Origin: an uncultured Pelagibacteraceae bacterium
Lineage (GTDB): Bacteria > Pseudomonadota > Alphaproteobacteria > Pelagibacterales > Pelagibacteraceae
Reading direction: 5' to 3'
Assembly: GCA_902597175.1 (NCBI GenBank)
Contig: CACJWN010000004.1
Coordinates: forward strand, 38,501-102,500
DNA: 64,000 nucleotides
The notes under the pieces: generated by a model
Database searches by the model: none
Told to the model about the DNA's origin: nothing
What the model saw: the letters and a program-made list of their open reading frames with translations, nothing else
Shown: piece after piece, positions 1 to 8,901 of the stretch
Position numbering within the stretch: the stretch's first letter is position 1
How the letters are laid out: every line of letters starts with the position of its first letter
Program-made: the position numbers and the translations under genes

Positions 1-81
1 AGAAATACATTTAAATTTAGAACTAAATTTCCAATAATATATGATATTGGTATAAGTAAGATTATAAAATTGATAATATAA
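1..81 (+). CDS. possible C-terminal tail of a gene cut by the left edge
   Basis: One frame is open from base 1 to a TAA at 79-81 and would give 26 residues ending in a hydrophobic, isoleucine-rich tail. No family can be recognised from so little. In DNA this A+T-rich a 26-codon open run can arise by chance, so this is only a candidate end of an upstream gene. The rest of 82-181 shows no gene and leads into the tRNA-Arg gene. Confidence 0.2.
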   Translation, partial: RNTFKFRTKFPIIYDIGISKIIKLII

Positions 82-181
82 TTTTTTGAAAAAAAACTAG
101 ATAAAGACATTATTTACTATAAATTTTATAGAAAAAATGATCAATAAAAATTATTTTTACAAAAATCAATTCTTTTTTAAT

Positions 182-258
182 GCGCCTGTAGCTCAACTGG
201 ATAGAGCGCTTGGCTACGGACCAGGAGGTTCTGGGTTCAAATCCTAGCAGGCGCACCA
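182..258 (+). tRNA. tRNA-Arg (anticodon ACG)
   Basis: The 77-base cloverleaf can be drawn by hand. The 7-bp acceptor stem pairs GCGCCTG with CAGGCGC, and the D loop holds the normal GG pair. The anticodon loop is CTACGGA on a 5-bp stem with a T-G wobble. The T loop is TTCAAAT, and the discriminator A is followed by an encoded CCA. Anticodon ACG reads CGU and, once A34 is deaminated to inosine by TadA, the other CGN codons except CGG (established for bacterial tRNA-Arg). It stands alone ahead of the convergent uppP gene. No clear terminator follows it. Confidence 0.97.
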
Positions 259-387
259 ATTTTATATTGATATTAATCAAATTTATTATTAAAAACTTAA
301 ATGCAATTTTTAAAAAATATTTCATTACAAAATGCGGTAGTTATCTTTTTTATCATAATTTTTTTTATTTTATTACTTATTACTTTC

Positions 388-1149
388 TTACTGTAAATAA
401 GCAAAGTAAAGAAGCGCCAACCCTAATATAATTCTATAAGCAATTATTAAATTTAAATTAAATTTACGAATATAAGCTAAAAAAAACTTTATTGTTAAAA
501 AAGAAAATAAATAAGATACAAAAATTGAAAATAAATTTATTATCGAAAAGCTCAAATCTTCCTGTGTAAAAGCATTGTTAAGCCCGTAAATTGATACGGC
601 TGCTAAAGTTGGTATTGAAAGTAAAAAAGAAATTTTTCCTGAATCAAATCTTTTAAAGTTGAGCAATCTTGCGGCTGTAATAGTTATTCCAGATCGACTT
701 ACACCAGGTATTAACGATATAGCTTGAAAAAACCCAATTATTAACGCTGCCTTAAAATTAAAACCAGTTTTAATTTCTTTTTCTAATCTAAACCTATCGC
801 TTATATATAATAAAATTCCAAAAATTATAGTCATCCATGCAATAACTTTTATATTTCTTAGTTCTTCTATAAAATTTGTTCGAACCAAGATGTATCCAAT
901 CAATATTACAGGAATTGAGGATATAATTATTTTTATTAAAAGTTTTTTATTTTCAAAAAAATTAAATATATCTTTATAAAAGTATGTTAACACAGCTATA
1001 AAAGAACCTATGTGTAAACTCACATCAATTGATAGCCCTTGATTCTCAAAATTGACAAATTTAGAAATTAAAATCAAATGCGAAGAAGAGCTAACAGGTA
1101 AAAATTCAGTAATTCCCTGAACTAAAGATAGAATCAATATTTCAATCAT
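388..1149 (-). CDS. uppP: undecaprenyl-diphosphatase (UppP/BacA)
   Basis: This integral membrane enzyme removes one phosphate from undecaprenyl diphosphate, regenerating the lipid carrier for peptidoglycan and surface glycans; it also gives bacitracin resistance. The 253 residues are near the usual 260-275. The two family signatures are present: Q11-x3-E15 followed by FLPVSSSSH (16-24), and PGVSRSG (148-154). His46 lies in the conserved HIG segment. About seven or eight hydrophobic helices are visible. It is transcribed alone toward tRNA-Arg and is divergent from gltD. It fits the murA gene and the glycan genes elsewhere in the window functionally, though not as an operon. Confidence 0.95.
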   Translation of the reverse strand: MIEILILSLVQGITEFLPVSSSSHLILISKFVNFENQGLSIDVSLHIGSFIAVLTYFYKDIFNFFENKKLLIKIIISSIPVILIGYILVRTNFIEELRNIKVIAWMTIIFGILLYISDRFRLEKEIKTGFNFKAALIIGFFQAISLIPGVSRSGITITAARLLNFKRFDSGKISFLLSIPTLAAVSIYGLNNAFTQEDLSFSIINLFSIFVSYLFSFLTIKFFLAYIRKFNLNLIIAYRIILGLALLYFAYLQ

Positions 1150-1198
1150 TTAAAGTAAATTAAAACTGAAGGATGTTTTTTTAATGTCAGCACGAAAC

Positions 1199-1213
1199 GC
1201 ATAACAGGTATGC
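1199..1213. other. short perfect hairpin in the uppP-gltD spacer
   Basis: GCATA (1199-1203) and TATGC (1209-1213) form a perfect 5-bp stem around the loop ACAGG. It sits in the 166-base spacer between the divergent uppP and gltD genes, one of the longest gene-free stretches here. It could be part of a regulatory leader or operator, or it could be chance. No known riboswitch was recognised. The rest of 1150-1315 is A/T-rich with T runs. Confidence 0.3.
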
Positions 1214-1257
1214 AGAAAATTATTTATGAAATCAGGGTTTTTTTAAAATATAGGTAA

Positions 1258-1286
1258 TTGATACTGACCTTTTATTTGTGTAAATT
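1258..1286 (+). promoter_or_regulatory. candidate sigma70-type promoter for gltDB
   Basis: TTGATA (1258-1263) and TAAATT (1281-1286) are separated by 17 bases and end 29 bases before the gltD start. The -35 box is good and the -10 box is moderate (four of six consensus bases). A+T-rich DNA makes such matches common, so this rests on spacing and position only. Confidence 0.35.
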
Positions 1287-1315
1287 TTTTAAATATTTTA
1301 CTATTTTACCAATCT

Positions 1316-2761
1316 ATGAAAAAAAAAATGCTTAGATTTGTTGACGTAAAACAAGAGACTCCAGTTAAAAGAGGTACAACAACTCGAAAAGATGATTTTA
1401 ATGAAATCTATAATGAATACATTACTGAAAAGGCTAAAGAGCAATCTAGTAGATGTTCCCAGTGCGGCGTTCCTTTTTGTCAGATTCATTGCCCATTAAG
1501 TAACAACATTCCTGATTGGTTAAAACTAACAGCTGAAGGAAGATTAAAAGAAGCTTATGAAATTTCTCAAAGCACGAACAATATGCCAGAAGTATGCGGT
1601 AGAATTTGCCCTCAAGACAGACTTTGCGAGGGAAACTGTGTTATCGAGCAATCTGGGCATGGGACCGTTACAATTGGTTCAGTTGAAAAGTATATAAGTG
1701 ATACAGCTTGGGAAAAAGGTTGGGTAAAACCAATAAAGGTTAAAAAAGAACTCAAGCAATCGGTTGGTATAATTGGAGCTGGCCCAGCGGGTATGGCTTG
1801 TGCAGAAGAGCTTCGAAAATCAGGTTATCAAGTAACAATTTATGACAGGTATGATAGACCAGGGGGGCTTCTAATTTACGGAATCCCAAATTTTAAACTT
1901 GAGAAATTTGTTGTCGAGAGAAGAACAAAACTTTTAAAAGACAGTGGAATAAAATTTGTTCAAAACTTTGAAGTTGGAATAGATAAAACTTTATATGAAC
2001 TTAAAAATAGACATGATGCAATTTTAATAGCAACAGGTGTTTATAAGGCCAGAGAAATAGATATTCCAGGACATGATCTAAAAAATATATTTCCTGCAAT
2101 GGAATTTCTAACAGCATCAAATAAAAAGGGTTTAGGAGATAAAGTTAAACTTTTTGATGATGGAACTTTAAATGCTGAAGGAAAAGATGTTGTAGTAATT
2201 GGTGGAGGAGATACGGCGATGGACTGTGTTAGAACATCAATAAGGCAAAAAGCAAAGTCAGTTAAGTGTTTGTATCGAAGAGATAGAGAAAATATGCCTG
2301 GTTCAGCAAGAGAAGTTGGAAATGCAATAGAAGAAGGCGTAGAGTTTATTTGGCTAACAAGCCCAAAAAGTTTTATTGGAGACTCCAAAGTCGAGTCAGT
2401 TGAAGTAAACAAAATGAAATTAGGCGACCCTGACTCGTCAGGAAGAAGGCGCCCTGAAATAGAAATTGGATCAGAATATAAAATAAAAGCAGATCTGGTA
2501 ATAAAATCATTAGGGTTCGACCCAGAAGATCTACCAAAATTGTTTGGTGCAAAAGAATTAGCAATTTCTCAATGGGGTACAATAAAAATTAATTTAAAGT
2601 CTATGCAAACAAATTTAGATGGAGTTTTTGCTGCTGGCGATATTGTAAGAGGAGCTTCATTAGTTGTATGGGCAATTAGAGACGGTAGGGATGCTGCTAC
2701 AGAAATTGAAAAATATTTACAAGTAAAAGCTACGAAAACCAAATCTGAAGAAGCAGCTTAA
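1316..2761 (+). CDS. gltD: glutamate synthase small (beta) subunit
   Basis: This is the NADPH-oxidising subunit of GOGAT; it passes electrons to GltB, which makes two glutamates from glutamine and 2-oxoglutarate. In 481 residues (normal length) I see an N-terminal Fe-S ferredoxin-like domain with Cys47/50/55/59 and Cys94/98/104/108. A FAD-binding Rossmann motif GAGPAG follows at 154-159, and a second dinucleotide motif GGGDTAMD at 296-303. A second ATG lies four codons downstream and is an equally possible start. The gene is one base ahead of gltB, so the two are surely co-transcribed. The order gltD-gltB is the reverse of E. coli gltBD. Confidence 0.97.
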   Translation: MKKKMLRFVDVKQETPVKRGTTTRKDDFNEIYNEYITEKAKEQSSRCSQCGVPFCQIHCPLSNNIPDWLKLTAEGRLKEAYEISQSTNNMPEVCGRICPQDRLCEGNCVIEQSGHGTVTIGSVEKYISDTAWEKGWVKPIKVKKELKQSVGIIGAGPAGMACAEELRKSGYQVTIYDRYDRPGGLLIYGIPNFKLEKFVVERRTKLLKDSGIKFVQNFEVGIDKTLYELKNRHDAILIATGVYKAREIDIPGHDLKNIFPAMEFLTASNKKGLGDKVKLFDDGTLNAEGKDVVVIGGGDTAMDCVRTSIRQKAKSVKCLYRRDRENMPGSAREVGNAIEEGVEFIWLTSPKSFIGDSKVESVEVNKMKLGDPDSSGRRRPEIEIGSEYKIKADLVIKSLGFDPEDLPKLFGAKELAISQWGTIKINLKSMQTNLDGVFAAGDIVRGASLVVWAIRDGRDAATEIEKYLQVKATKTKSEEAA

Positions 2762-2762
2762 A

Positions 2763-5700
2763 ATGTATAATTACAAAAAAAATAAATCTCTACTAGAAAA
2801 AACTTATAATTATAAATCTGAAATGGAGCATGACGCATGTGGAGTAGGTTTGATTGCTTCAACTAATGGGAAGAAAACTAGAAAAGTAGTTGAATATGGA
2901 ATTGAGGCTCTAAAAGCTATCTGGCACAGGGGAGCAGTAGACGCTGATGGTAAATCTGGAGATGGTGCGGGTATACAAATTGAGATAGCTCCTGATTTTT
3001 TTAAAGAAAAAATTTTATCAACTGGTCATACCCCAGATGATAACAATAGGATTTGCGTGGGAATGGTGTTTTTACCTAGAACAGATTATTCAGAGCAGGA
3101 AAAGTGCAGAGAAATAATAGAGTCAGCATTACTAGATGGAAATTATTATATTTATGGTTGGAGGCAAGTTCCGATAAATCCAAGTGTTTTAGGAAAAACT
3201 GCAGATCGAAGCCGTCCAGAAATTGCTCAAGTTATGTTTAAAAAAAATGAAAACTTAGAAACAAATGACCTTGAGAGAGATCTTTTTGAAATAAGAAAAA
3301 AAATTGAAAAAACCGCCAGAGAAAGTCAATTAAAAGAATTTTACATTTGCTCATTTAGCTCAAGATCAATTGTGTATAAGGGAATGTTTTTAGCTGAAAT
3401 GTTGTCAGAATTTTATCCTGATCTTAATGACAAAAAGCTTACCTCAAGGTTTGCAGTATTTCATCAAAGATATTCTACAAATACTTTTCCTAGTTGGGAT
3501 TTAGCACAGCCCTTTAGGACGCTAGCACATAATGGCGAAATAAATACTCTTAAAGGAAATATAAATTGGATGAAAATACACGAGCAAGACATGTCTAGCT
3601 CTTTATTTAAAAATGTAAAAGATCTTAAGCCAGTAATTAGAAGCTCATCTGACTCCGGAGCACTTGATAATGTATTTGAACTATTAGTACATTCAGGAAA
3701 ATTAGCTCCGTTAATAAAATTAATGATGATCCCAGACGCATGGTCTAAAAGAAGTAAAACAGTTCCAAAAAACCATCAAGATCTATTTAATTTTTTAAAT
3801 AGTACTATTGAACCGTGGGATGGTCCAGCAGCCATTTGTGCAACAGATGCCAAATGGGTTTTAGCTTCATCAGATAGAAATGGACTAAGACCTTTAAGAT
3901 ATACCATCACCTCAGATGATTTATTTTTTGCGGGTTCTGAAACTGGTATGATAAAAATTCCTGAAGAAAAGATTATTGAAAAAGGAAAGTTGGGACCAGG
4001 TCAAATTATCGCGATAGATTTAAAAAAAGGTAAATTATTTAAAGATAAAGAAATTAAAGATTTATTAGCTAGAGACTATAAAAAATATAATAAACAAATC
4101 ATTGATTTAGAGAAGAAAATTTCTGATGAAACTGAAAAACCAAATTTCGCAGGTGAAGATTTAAGAAAGAGACAATATTTATCAGGCTTAAGTGTTGAAG
4201 ATTTAGAATTAATACTACACCCAATGGCCGAAGAAGGTAAAGAAGCGTCAGGTTCTATGGGAGATGATACACCCGTTGCAGTTCTTTCAAGTCATTTCAG
4301 ACCCGTTTCCCATTATTTTAGACAAAACTTTAGTCAAGTAACTAATCCTCCAATTGACTCTTTAAGAGAAAATAAAGTAATGAGTTTAAAAACAAGATTT
4401 GGAAATTTAGGAAATATTTTAGATTTTGATAATTTAACCGAAGAAAATATTTATGTTTTAGAAAGTCCAATTCTTACAAATTCACAATTTAAAAAGTTTA
4501 AAAAATTTTTTTCCAAAAAAACAAAAGTAATTGATTGTACTTTTGATATAAATCTATCTTTAAAAGATAGAATTGAGTCAATCAGAGAAGAAGCTGAAAT
4601 TTCTGTCAGAGAGGGAAGCACTTGTTTAATTTTATCAGATAAAAATATTTCCAATAATAAAGCAAGTATACCAAGTATATTGACGGTTGGAGCTGTTCAC
4701 TCCCACTTAGTTAAGCATGGTCTAAGGGGGTATTGCTCATTAAATGTAGAATGCTCTGACGCGTTGGACACACACTCTTTTGCAGTTTTAATTGGTGTAG
4801 GCGCGACAACAGTTAATCCTTATCTTGCAATTGACAGTATCTATCAAAGATTTGAAAAAAAATTATTTGGTAAATCTGATTTTAAAAGTTGTATTGTTAA
4901 GTTTAAAAAATCAATTGATGCTGGATTATTGAAAATAATGTCTAAAATGGGAATATCTGTAATTAGTTCTTACAGAGGTGGATGTAATTTTGAAGCTGTT
5001 GGCTTAAGCAGAGCTATTGTATCTGATTATTTTCCAGGTATGTCATCTAGAATTTCAGGCATTGGTGTAATTGGAATCGAGAAAAAAATAAAAGAACTTC
5101 ATACAAAATTTAATGCAAAAAATGTTTTCACTTTACCCATTGGCGGTTTATACAGATATAGAAAAAGCGGTGAAGATCACCAATATCAAGGCAGATTAAT
5201 TCACCTTCTTCAAAGTGCAGTTGGAAGCGGATCATATGAACAATATAAAAAGTATTCATCAGGTATACATAATCTACCACCAATTAATATTAGAGATTTA
5301 TTGGAATTTAAAAAACCTAAAAAAGAGATAAACATAGAAGAAGTAGAACCCCTAGAGAATATATTAAAGAGGTTTGGAAGTGGGAGCATGTCACACGGAG
5401 CTTTGTCAGCAGAAGCACATGAGACTTTAGCAATGGGAATGAATAGAATTAAAGGAGCTTCATGTAGTGGTGAGGGAGGTGAGGATGCCAAAAGATTTAA
5501 AGTTCTTTCTAATGGTGACAGCGCAAATTCAAGAGTAAAACAAATCGCCTCAGCAAGATTTGGCGTGACCGTAGACTACTTAAATAATGCGAATGAAATA
5601 GAGATAAAAATCGCTCAAGGTGCAAAACCAGGCGAGGGTGGACAGCTACCTGGTTTTAAAGTAACAGATGAAATAGCTAGACTTAGACATTCTACTCCAG

Positions 5701-7259
5701 GTGTGACTTTAATTTCTCCTCCTCCACATCATGATATATACTCAATTGAGGATCTGGCTCAATTAATTTACGACTTAAAACAAATTAATCCTAAAGCACG
5801 TGTAGGTGTTAAATTAGTTGCATCTACTGGAATTGGAACTATTGCAGCGGGAGTTGCAAAAGCAAAAGCAGATATAATTTTAATTTCTGGCCACTCAGGA
5901 GGAACAGGTGCAAGTCCCCAAACTAGCATTAAATACGCTGGAATACCTTGGGAGATGGGCTTAACTGAAGCAAATCAAATTTTAACACTTAATAATTTAA
6001 GACACAACGTAACTCTTAGAACTGATGGAGGATTGAAAACTGGCAGAGATGTAGTGATAGCTGCGATGATGGGCGCTGAAGAATATGGAATGGGAACATC
6101 ATCCTTAGTTGCTATGGGATGTATAATGGTAAGACAATGTCATTCTAATACATGCCCAGTTGGTGTGTGTAGCCAAGATGCTTCATTAAGAGAAAAGTTT
6201 ACTGGGACACCTGACAAAGTAGTAAACTTATTTAAATTTGTAGCAACTGAAGTAAGGGAGATCTTAGCCTCATTAGGGTTTAAGTCTATTAATGAAATAA
6301 TAGGAAGAACAGATTTGTTATCTCAAGTAAATAAAGGTGCATCAAATTTAGATGACTTGGATTTAAATCCTTTATTAGTTCAAGCAGATCCAGGCGAAAA
6401 TCTAAGATATTGCAAAGACAACCATATAAATAAAGTTCCTGAAACTTTAGATGAAAGGATTTGGTCTGATATAAAAGATAAGATTAATCCCTCACAGAAA
6501 AATAATTTTGAATATGAAATCGAAAATACTTCAAGATCAGTTGGAACAAGACTTTCTCATCATATTTACAAAAAATATGGTAACGAAAAACTGAACGATG
6601 AAACTATAAATATTAAATTAAAGGGTTCTGCTGGCCAGTCTTTGGGAGCATTTTTAACCAAAGGGATAAGCTTGACTGTAGAAGGTGACTGTAATGACTA
6701 TGTTGGTAAGGGTTTGTCGGGTGGTAAAATAATTGTAAGAACTTCTAAGAAAAGTAAATTAATTGCAGAACAAAACACAATTATTGGTAATACGGTTTTA
6801 TACGGAGCTACCTCAGGAAAACTTTATGCATCTGGGCAAGCAGGTGAAAGATTTGCGGTAAGAAATTCTGGCAGTTTTGCTGTTGTGGAAGGGTGCGGTG
6901 CACATGGATGTGAGTATATGACAGGTGGCAATGCAATCATATTAGGACCAGTGGGAGATAATTTCGGAGCTGGAATGACAGGTGGAATGGCTTTTATTTA
7001 CGATGAAAAAAATGAGTTCGAAAATTTCGCAAATCCTGCTTCAATAATATGGCAACAGGTCGAAACTGAGTATTGGAAAAAATTTTTAAAAGAAAACATA
7101 AAAGAATTTGAGACTGTCACTTTTTCCCAAAAAGCCAATAAAATATTGAAAAATTTTGAAAAAGAATTAAAAAATTTCAAACAAGTTTGTCCAATTGAGA
7201 TGCTTGATAAATTAGATAACCCAATTAGTTTAAAGCCTCACATCAAGAAAGCAGGCTAA
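2763..7259 (+). CDS. gltB: glutamate synthase large (alpha) subunit
   Basis: This is the catalytic GOGAT subunit. The glutaminase domain starts at Cys26 in the motif HDACGVG; in the family a short propeptide (here about 25 residues) is removed to expose this cysteine as the N-terminal nucleophile. A central domain follows, then an FMN-binding barrel around residues 830-1200, where the ammonia is added to 2-oxoglutarate. The 3Fe-4S cluster cysteines appear near 1120-1135 (CHSNTCPVGVC). The C-terminal glycine-rich beta-helix covers roughly 1270-1480. The total of 1498 residues is normal. The stop codon shares a base with the next ATG (TAATG). Confidence 0.97.
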   Translation: MYNYKKNKSLLEKTYNYKSEMEHDACGVGLIASTNGKKTRKVVEYGIEALKAIWHRGAVDADGKSGDGAGIQIEIAPDFFKEKILSTGHTPDDNNRICVGMVFLPRTDYSEQEKCREIIESALLDGNYYIYGWRQVPINPSVLGKTADRSRPEIAQVMFKKNENLETNDLERDLFEIRKKIEKTARESQLKEFYICSFSSRSIVYKGMFLAEMLSEFYPDLNDKKLTSRFAVFHQRYSTNTFPSWDLAQPFRTLAHNGEINTLKGNINWMKIHEQDMSSSLFKNVKDLKPVIRSSSDSGALDNVFELLVHSGKLAPLIKLMMIPDAWSKRSKTVPKNHQDLFNFLNSTIEPWDGPAAICATDAKWVLASSDRNGLRPLRYTITSDDLFFAGSETGMIKIPEEKIIEKGKLGPGQIIAIDLKKGKLFKDKEIKDLLARDYKKYNKQIIDLEKKISDETEKPNFAGEDLRKRQYLSGLSVEDLELILHPMAEEGKEASGSMGDDTPVAVLSSHFRPVSHYFRQNFSQVTNPPIDSLRENKVMSLKTRFGNLGNILDFDNLTEENIYVLESPILTNSQFKKFKKFFSKKTKVIDCTFDINLSLKDRIESIREEAEISVREGSTCLILSDKNISNNKASIPSILTVGAVHSHLVKHGLRGYCSLNVECSDALDTHSFAVLIGVGATTVNPYLAIDSIYQRFEKKLFGKSDFKSCIVKFKKSIDAGLLKIMSKMGISVISSYRGGCNFEAVGLSRAIVSDYFPGMSSRISGIGVIGIEKKIKELHTKFNAKNVFTLPIGGLYRYRKSGEDHQYQGRLIHLLQSAVGSGSYEQYKKYSSGIHNLPPINIRDLLEFKKPKKEINIEEVEPLENILKRFGSGSMSHGALSAEAHETLAMGMNRIKGASCSGEGGEDAKRFKVLSNGDSANSRVKQIASARFGVTVDYLNNANEIEIKIAQGAKPGEGGQLPGFKVTDEIARLRHSTPGVTLISPPPHHDIYSIEDLAQLIYDLKQINPKARVGVKLVASTGIGTIAAGVAKAKADIILISGHSGGTGASPQTSIKYAGIPWEMGLTEANQILTLNNLRHNVTLRTDGGLKTGRDVVIAAMMGAEEYGMGTSSLVAMGCIMVRQCHSNTCPVGVCSQDASLREKFTGTPDKVVNLFKFVATEVREILASLGFKSINEIIGRTDLLSQVNKGASNLDDLDLNPLLVQADPGENLRYCKDNHINKVPETLDERIWSDIKDKINPSQKNNFEYEIENTSRSVGTRLSHHIYKKYGNEKLNDETINIKLKGSAGQSLGAFLTKGISLTVEGDCNDYVGKGLSGGKIIVRTSKKSKLIAEQNTIIGNTVLYGATSGKLYASGQAGERFAVRNSGSFAVVEGCGAHGCEYMTGGNAIILGPVGDNFGAGMTGGMAFIYDEKNEFENFANPASIIWQQVETEYWKKFLKENIKEFETVTFSQKANKILKNFEKELKNFKQVCPIEMLDKLDNPISLKPHIKKAG

Positions 7260-8137
7260 TGAGTAAAATAAAAGTTTTCTGCTTTGGTTTTGGCCAGGTT
7301 GCAGAATGTTTTGTAAACAAGTTAATTAAAGAAAAAAAAGATTTAGACCTAGCTATAACTTCAAGAGATGAAACTCACCAGATAGAATATAATAATTTAA
7401 AAATAACATCTTTTTTTTTTAAAGATGACAAGTTCGATGCGTCATTAAAAACAAAATTAGAGGAAGCAAATTATATTTTGATTTCTATTCCACCTATTGA
7501 TGGAAAAGAAATTGTTGCAAACTATCTTGATGCCCATTTCAAAAATTTAAGAAACTGCAGATGGATTACCTATTTATCAGCTACTAGTGTTTACGGAGAC
7601 CATAAAGGTAATTGGGTTAATGAAGAAAGTATTACTAAACCAACTTCACTAAGTGGTATAAATAGACTTAAAGCAGAAAATTCTTGGACAAGTTTATCGA
7701 AAAAAAATAACTTACCACTACAAATTTTTAGATTAGCAGGTATATATTCTAAAAAGTTTAATATATTACGTAGGTTAAAAACTGGTAAAGCTCAAATAAT
7801 TGATAAAAAAAATCATTTTTTTTCAAGGATCCATGTTGAGGACATAGCCAATATTTTATTCAAGTCCTTTGATAATTTTAAAAAGAATCAAATTTATAAC
7901 ATCTGTGACGACAAACCAACTTCGCAAAGTGAAGTGGTAGCTTTTGGTGCTAAATTATTAAAGATAAAACAACCCAGTCCTGTAAAACTAGAGGAGATTG
8001 AAAGTGAGATGTTACAAAATTTTTATAAAGACTCAAAAAAAGTCGATAACAAAAAGATGAAAAATTTTTTTAAATACAATTTAAAATATCCTACTTACAA
8101 AGAGGGATTAAATTACATCTTTAATGATAATATCTAA
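7259..8137 (+). CDS. SDR-like NAD(P)-binding epimerase/dehydratase family protein
   Basis: This is a 292-residue Rossmann-fold protein of the extended short-chain dehydrogenase (YeeZ-like) type. A glycine-rich dinucleotide site, GFGQVAE, lies near residues 10-16. A substrate-side segment (SATSVYGDHKGNW) follows near 115. The usual catalytic Tyr-x3-Lys is not evident: the aligned region reads SGINRLKAE. That makes a redox or epimerase reaction doubtful, and the substrate is unknown. Its start overlaps the gltB stop by one base, so it is probably translated from the gltDB mRNA. Its 3' end overlaps the opposing hydrolase gene by 30 bases. Confidence 0.75.
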   Translation: MSKIKVFCFGFGQVAECFVNKLIKEKKDLDLAITSRDETHQIEYNNLKITSFFFKDDKFDASLKTKLEEANYILISIPPIDGKEIVANYLDAHFKNLRNCRWITYLSATSVYGDHKGNWVNEESITKPTSLSGINRLKAENSWTSLSKKNNLPLQIFRLAGIYSKKFNILRRLKTGKAQIIDKKNHFFSRIHVEDIANILFKSFDNFKKNQIYNICDDKPTSQSEVVAFGAKLLKIKQPSPVKLEEIESEMLQNFYKDSKKVDNKKMKNFFKYNLKYPTYKEGLNYIFNDNI

Positions 8138-8863
8138 TTCCTTCACTATTTTTTTTAAAGGCTTTTGATCAGATAGACTGTGATCCCCATTTTTAACAAT
8201 TAAAATTTTCTTTTTAGCCTTATTAAATAACTTTAAAACGTATCTTGAGAAGACAACTGGTACAACCTCATCATTTTGGCCGTGTATCATTGTTATATTT
8301 ATTCTGGAATTTATTTTTCTGTTTAAAACTCTATTTTTTTTTCCATCTTTAATTAGTTGTAGTGTTATTGGGTACTCATAGCCGCCGTTTTTTATCACCG
8401 TTTTACCAGTTTTAAATATTTCCTCTTTAATTTTTTTTGGAAATTTGTTCCACATTAATCTAGATAAAAACTCAGGTGCTGCGCCTATTCCAATAAAACC
8501 TTTTATTTGTGGTTTGAAATACTTAAATTGATTAATAGCAATCCAAGCACCCATACTAGACCCAATTAAAATAAAATCTTTTTTTCCAACAATTTTTTTT
8601 ATTACTCTTTTGGCATCATTAGACCAAATACTAATATTTCCTTTAGTAAAAATTCCAGAAGATTTACCATGACCAGAGTATTCTAAGGCTAAAAAACCAA
8701 ATTTATTATTCTTAGCAAACTTTAAAAGAGCTTGGGGTTTTTTTCCTTCTATATCAGACATAAAACCAGGTAAAAAAATTAAATAAAGTTTTTCTTTTGA
8801 GTAATTATCGATATATCTGAGTTTTTTTGTATGAGAGATTTTTAAAAATTTAAATTTTTTCAT
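8108..8863 (-). CDS. alpha/beta hydrolase
   Basis: The 251-residue protein has a recognisable alpha/beta-hydrolase triad: nucleophile Ser103 in GSSMG (101-105), acid Asp198 in HGQNDEVV, and His228 in NGDHSLS. The oxyanion-side segment LPGFMSD (31-37) follows the first strands. No signal peptide is visible, so it is probably cytosolic. The substrate is unknown; the layout resembles small acyl-esterases or thioesterases. It stands alone on the minus strand, divergent from the glycosyltransferase by 38 bases, and its tail overlaps the preceding plus-strand gene. Confidence 0.8.
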   Translation of the reverse strand: MKKFKFLKISHTKKLRYIDNYSKEKLYLIFLPGFMSDIEGKKPQALLKFAKNNKFGFLALEYSGHGKSSGIFTKGNISIWSNDAKRVIKKIVGKKDFILIGSSMGAWIAINQFKYFKPQIKGFIGIGAAPEFLSRLMWNKFPKKIKEEIFKTGKTVIKNGGYEYPITLQLIKDGKKNRVLNRKINSRINITMIHGQNDEVVPVVFSRYVLKLFNKAKKKILIVKNGDHSLSDQKPLKKIVKELDIIIKDVI

Positions 8864-8901
8864 ATTAGAACCTGTTAATTTGCTATTATATATTAAAAAA
8901 T

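Noticed and set aside
110..431. Two open frames of about 70 codons across tRNA-Arg on both strands
   Set aside because: They run through the tRNA gene, have no recognisable domain and reflect A+T-rich sequence with few stops.
2041..2412. A 123-codon minus-strand frame inside gltD
   Set aside because: gltD is unbroken in the main frame with all its cofactor motifs; this is a shadow.
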